Under the pieces are notes generated by a model. The model searched no databases. It had not been told where the DNA came from and saw nothing but the letters and a program-made list of their open reading frames with translations. Positions 32,483 through 35,032 of a DNA stretch of 35,032 bases are shown piece after piece (the stretch's first letter is position 1; each line of letters opens with the position of its first letter). A program made the translations under genes and the position numbers. The DNA comes from Crocinitomicaceae bacterium (GTDB taxonomy: Bacteria; Bacteroidota; Bacteroidia; Flavobacteriales_D; Crocinitomicaceae): the NCBI GenBank assembly GCA_021740745.1, contig JAIOZF010000028.1, positions 1-35,032 of the forward strand, read 5' to 3'.

Positions 32483-33465
32483 TGAAGCCATATAACTACA
32501 TAGCATCGCGTTTGATTGGCTTTGTGCTGATTCTCTTGATTGGAAGTATCATCTATCAATTTACCATCTATCCATCCATAAAAAAATCGGAAGGATGGTT
32601 GCAGCATTTAGCGGAAAGACAATTGGAAAAAAACGCTGAGATACTTTATTTTTCCTCATCAACAAATAAGGCTTTTGGTCCGACTGACACAGATCAACGA
32701 AGCATTGTGGAAATAGTAAAAAATTCAATTCAACACAAAATAGTTTCCATTGATACGGGTGCTATTCATTGTGGAATCTTTTATGAAATTTTAAAACGCA
32801 TACCACAAAATCAACTTCCAAAAAAAATCATCATTGACTTAAACGTCAGGAGTTTTGGCAACAATTGGATTCATTCTGGTTTAGAAAATTCGCTGCAACG
32901 AAACCTAGTGTATTGGAATGCTTATCCAGGTGTCATCAATCATTTAAGGGCATCCATGAAAGTGTACAATTACCAATCGCCTGCTGAACACCATAGCGCA
33001 ATTGAATATGGTGAAAAGTTCGCTGAATTGCCTTTCGGAAATAGTCATACTACCATAAAAAAATGGTGCGATTCACTTTTCAAAGCATCAAAAACTCCTG
33101 AGGAAGGAATGACCATGATTCGTCATTTTGGTCATTTTATAGATGAGAAAAATACCATGCTTCGAAATGTGGATTTAATCGTAGAATGGGGCAAAAAACA
33201 ACACATTCCCATCGTTTTTATTATCTTACCAGAAAATGTACACCGAATGGAGTTTTTGGTGGGAAACGATTTGCGCAACCTGGTAGAACAGAATGCTGAT
33301 TTCCTGCAAAAAAGGTATTCAACAAAAAATGTACAAGTGATTAATCTGGTCGATGATTTAGACGAAACCGTATTTTTTGAATCCTTTCCAACCGAGCATT
33401 ATACCAGTGTTGGACGAAAGCATATTGCACAAAAAATGATTGAAAAAATCAATTCTAAAAAGTAA
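32482..33465 (+). CDS. MBOAT-partner SGNH/GDSL-like membrane-anchored protein
   Basis: A 327-residue protein with one N-terminal membrane helix (about 9-30) and an extracytoplasmic domain. Block I looks like FSSSTNKAF (57-65), where a serine would be the nucleophile; IIIDLNVRSFGNNW (116-129) follows; and the C-terminal TEHYTSVGRKHIA places a histidine near residue 306 as in block V of SGNH folds. The asparagine/glycine blocks are not obvious, so enzymatic competence is uncertain. Translation is coupled to the MBOAT gene by TAATG, suggesting that they act as a pair comparable to AlgI with AlgJ/AlgX or DltB with DltD. Confidence 0.7.
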   Translation: MKPYNYIASRLIGFVLILLIGSIIYQFTIYPSIKKSEGWLQHLAERQLEKNAEILYFSSSTNKAFGPTDTDQRSIVEIVKNSIQHKIVSIDTGAIHCGIFYEILKRIPQNQLPKKIIIDLNVRSFGNNWIHSGLENSLQRNLVYWNAYPGVINHLRASMKVYNYQSPAEHHSAIEYGEKFAELPFGNSHTTIKKWCDSLFKASKTPEEGMTMIRHFGHFIDEKNTMLRNVDLIVEWGKKQHIPIVFIILPENVHRMEFLVGNDLRNLVEQNADFLQKRYSTKNVQVINLVDDLDETVFFESFPTEHYTSVGRKHIAQKMIEKINSKK

Positions 33466-33466
33466 G

Positions 33467-33793
33467 ATGGAGATCAAAGAAGCACAACAGCGGGTTGATG
33501 ATTGGATCAAGGAATTTGGGGTTCGTTATTTCAATGAACTGACCAATACTGCTATGTTGATGGAAGAAGTTGGCGAAGTTGCGCGTATTATGGCGCGTCG
33601 CTACGGTGAACAAAGTGAAAAAGAATCCGACAAGGACAAAGACTTGGGAGATGAAATGGCAGATGTGCTTTTTGTATTGATTTGCTTAGCGAACCAAACA
33701 GGAATTGATCTAGAAGAGGCTTTGCGCAAAAACCTCGACAAAAAAACAGGGCGAGATCATTCTCGTCATAAAGAAAATAAAAAGTTATTATGA
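33467..33793 (+). CDS. MazG-like nucleotide pyrophosphohydrolase
   Basis: A 108-residue all-helical single MazG-type domain. The Mg-binding pattern EExxE (33-37, MEEVGEV) and ExxD (63-66, DEMAD) is present. Such short forms hydrolyse (d)NTPs to monophosphates and pyrophosphate, acting in house-cleaning. The frame opens at 33440 inside the previous gene, but ATG 33467, one base after that gene's stop codon, gives the family start EIKEAQQRVDDWI. It overlaps the following helicase gene by four bases (ATGA). Confidence 0.9.
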   Translation: MEIKEAQQRVDDWIKEFGVRYFNELTNTAMLMEEVGEVARIMARRYGEQSEKESDKDKDLGDEMADVLFVLICLANQTGIDLEEALRKNLDKKTGRDHSRHKENKKLL

Positions 33794-34413
33794 GTTCATT
33801 ATCAATACTTAGAAAAGAATTAGCTGAAATAATGCCTGATTTTGGGATGACAGAATTAAATCCTTTTCAGGTTTCTATTCTTGAAGCTTTCAAATCGGGT
33901 AAAAACTTATTGATTGAAGGTCCTGAAGGAACAGGAAAGTCAACCGCAATTATGGTTGCCGCTTTGCAAAAAATCACCGAAGCTTCAGAAGGTTCACCAC
34001 GTGCAATCATCGTTTGTAGTACCGATCAAAAAGCTAAAGACCTGAAAGAAAAATTTGCTTCTTACGGTCGTTATTTCGATTTAACGGTTGATTTAATCAC
34101 GGAAAAAGGTAAAATGCTGCACCAACGAAATGATCTTTTTGATGGGACAGAAATCATCGTTGGAACACCAAAGCGTTTGTATGAATTGTACTTACAAAAT
34201 GGATACAACGTCAGTAAAATGAAGTTGTTTGTACTTGATGATGCGATTGAACTATTCAAGGGTGGTTTTAAAATGCAAATTGGTCGCTTGGCTGATAGTT
34301 TACCGAAATGTCAACACTTACTATTCTCAACAACGTTCAACGATTACCGCATCGAAGAATACTTGGAGGAATATGTACCGATTACACAACATGTTATTGC
34401 TGACACAGAATAG
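33790..34413 (+). CDS. Single-lobe DEAD-box helicase-like protein
   Basis: A 207-residue protein equal to only the first RecA lobe of a DEAD-box helicase. A Q-motif-like NPFQVSILEAF (24-34) precedes Walker A GPEGTGKS (44-51); a motif Ib-like GTPKR (125-129) follows. Motif II reads DDAI (150-153) where DEAD is expected, and motif III reads STT (180-182) instead of SAT. The second RecA lobe is missing, and the following gene does not encode it, so this is not a simple frameshift. It might bind ATP or RNA without full helicase activity. Start coupled to the mazG-like gene. Confidence 0.75.
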   Translation: MSSLSILRKELAEIMPDFGMTELNPFQVSILEAFKSGKNLLIEGPEGTGKSTAIMVAALQKITEASEGSPRAIIVCSTDQKAKDLKEKFASYGRYFDLTVDLITEKGKMLHQRNDLFDGTEIIVGTPKRLYELYLQNGYNVSKMKLFVLDDAIELFKGGFKMQIGRLADSLPKCQHLLFSTTFNDYRIEEYLEEYVPITQHVIADTE

Positions 34414-34447
34414 GAACAAATAAGGGTTTCGACTGTTTTATGAAACG

Positions 34448-34822
34448 ATGAGTAGAGAAGAATTAATAGAATTGCGACCGCTAATTCCGTCAGCCCTTGT
34501 GGATGACACAAAAGAATTGGAGCATTTCCAGAATGAAGTTTTGCGTCCTATCATTAAGTACCAACACGACTTCATCGAAATGTATTTCAAAGCCAATGAG
34601 CAATTTCAAGAACTCATCAAACAAAAGAAATCGCGCTTAGAATTTCAAGACAAGGTGAAGCATTTTACTGGCAACCAAGCAAATATTAAACACCAATTGA
34701 TTGGCGCAATTCTAGGACTGTTAACAGAAAAAGAATTGGTTTTTTATTGGAAAAATGCCTCCGATCTTAACAAACGCATTTATCAAATGGTTTGTCAACG
34801 TGTTTCAGATACGTTTTATTAA
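34448..34822 (+). CDS. Small helical protein of unknown function
   Basis: A 124-residue protein with no family that I recognise. It is rich in Glu, Lys, Gln and Phe, mostly helical, with no signal peptide or membrane segment, so cytoplasmic. A charged helical stretch lies around residues 40-70 (FIEMYFKANEQFQELI), and a hydrophobic LIGAILGLLTEKEL follows near 88-101. It begins 34 bases after the single-lobe helicase gene in the same direction and is the last gene of the rsgA run, so it may act with the helicase-like protein; this is inference only. Confidence 0.75.
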   Translation: MSREELIELRPLIPSALVDDTKELEHFQNEVLRPIIKYQHDFIEMYFKANEQFQELIKQKKSRLEFQDKVKHFTGNQANIKHQLIGAILGLLTEKELVFYWKNASDLNKRIYQMVCQRVSDTFY

Positions 34823-34826
34823 TACA

Positions 34827-34874
34827 AGTTTTCGCAGCGGTAATTTTCCGCAGCAGTGATTTTCCGCAGCAGTG
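34827..34874. repeat. Three tandem 16-bp units (ATTTTCCGCAGCAGTG)
   Basis: Two perfect adjacent copies occupy 34843-34858 and 34859-34874, and a degenerate copy (AGTTTTCGCAGCGGTA) occupies 34827-34842. They begin 5 bases after the last stop codon. The GCAGCAGTG part is shared with the inverted repeats that follow. Confidence 0.85.
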
Positions 34875-34932
34875 CAACTGCAGCGGTGCACTGTTTTTTT
34901 GACAAACTTTTCGCTGCAGTTGCACTGCTGCG
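34865..34932. repeat. Perfect 21-bp inverted repeat, 26-base spacer
   Basis: Positions 34865-34885 (CGCAGCAGT-GCA-ACTGCAGCG) and 34912-34932 are exact reverse complements. Each arm is itself an imperfect hairpin. A third similar hairpin, CCGCTGCAGT-TTT-ACTGCTGCGG, lies at 34959-34981, and another partial copy is cut by the window end at 35018-35032. The GC-rich units stand out from the AT-rich surroundings. Confidence 0.93.
34870..34900 (+). terminator. Terminator candidate embedded in the repeats
   Basis: CAGTGCA (34870-34876) and TGCACTG (34887-34893) form a perfect 7-bp stem with a 10-base loop, followed by T7. It fits the end of the rsgA-to-34822 run. Its left arm is also part of the long 21-bp inverted repeat, so the two structures exclude each other. 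Confidence 0.75.
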
Positions 34933-35032
34933 TTATTTTTCAAAATTCTTCAAATGCTCCGCTGCAGTTTTACTGCTGCGGCAGAATTTTGAGCAAAATT
35001 GTTTTAAATGAATATTTGCAGTTTTACTGCTG

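Noticed and set aside
33790-34822. Frameshifted full-length helicase split in two genes
   Set aside because: The downstream frame has none of motifs IV-VI, and no other frame continues the second RecA lobe.

Overview
The window is AT-rich chromosomal DNA that looks like a member of the Bacteroidota, order Flavobacteriales (possibly Crocinitomicaceae/Fluviicola-like; the family placement is inference). Evidence: a GldA-type ABC ATPase, an outer-membrane OmpA protein with eight thrombospondin type-3 calcium repeats behind a DUF5723-like barrel region, a MuiA-family protein carrying a carboxypeptidase-regulatory-like domain, start codons without Shine-Dalgarno sequences, and promoters of the Bacteroidota TAnnTTTG type. 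No rRNA, tRNA, transposase, integrase, prophage or CRISPR array was seen. No gene-free stretch exceeds about 300 bases; the longest (about 205-245 b) are described as promoter, repeat or terminator regions.

Layout. (1) 1-8.7 kb is a fatty-acid beta-oxidation region: a PaaI-like thioesterase, a MarR regulator, fadN (dehydrogenase/hydratase), a four-helix-bundle (S23/IVP) gene, fadA (thiolase), a DbpA-like RNA helicase and fadE (acyl-CoA dehydrogenase). The fadN-fadA-fadE order recalls the Bacillus subtilis fadNAE operon, but the S23 gene sits between fadN and fadA, and the helicase between fadA and fadE. (2) 8.7-10.7 kb, minus strand: mnmH-selD, the selenouridine tRNA-modification pair. (3) 10.8-18.5 kb: a small secreted protein, rnhB, a membrane-anchored propeller-like protein followed by the TSP3-OmpA protein, and lnt. 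(4) 18.5-26.7 kb: a large secreted unknown and purB (minus), then an EI24 membrane protein, a TPR/PD40 protein, a MuiA-family protein and truA. (5) 26.8-29.4 kb: a small ArsR-type regulator with a strong palindrome upstream, then gldA-tyrS on the minus strand. (6) 29.6-34.8 kb: a tightly packed plus-strand run rsgA-dtd-MBOAT-SGNH-like-mazG-like-single-lobe helicase-unknown, ending in a dense structured repeat region that runs off the window.

Most noteworthy. The S23 four-helix-bundle gene is bracketed by two arrays of the same degenerate octamer (NRTCYTAA) in opposite orientation, like a small inserted cassette; the same octamer family forms a near-perfect array at the very start of the window against the thioesterase start codon. 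An 18-bp motif containing a 12-bp palindrome is shared (16/18) by the marR and fadE promoters and overlaps where the -33 box should lie, so the MarR protein probably controls both halves of the beta-oxidation cluster. At least six genes have a -7 box only 3-5 nt before the ATG, implying leaderless or nearly leaderless mRNAs. The last 200 bases hold three tandem 16-bp units, a perfect 21-bp inverted repeat and a terminator hairpin that share sequence.

All assignments come from reading motifs and context; no database search was run.
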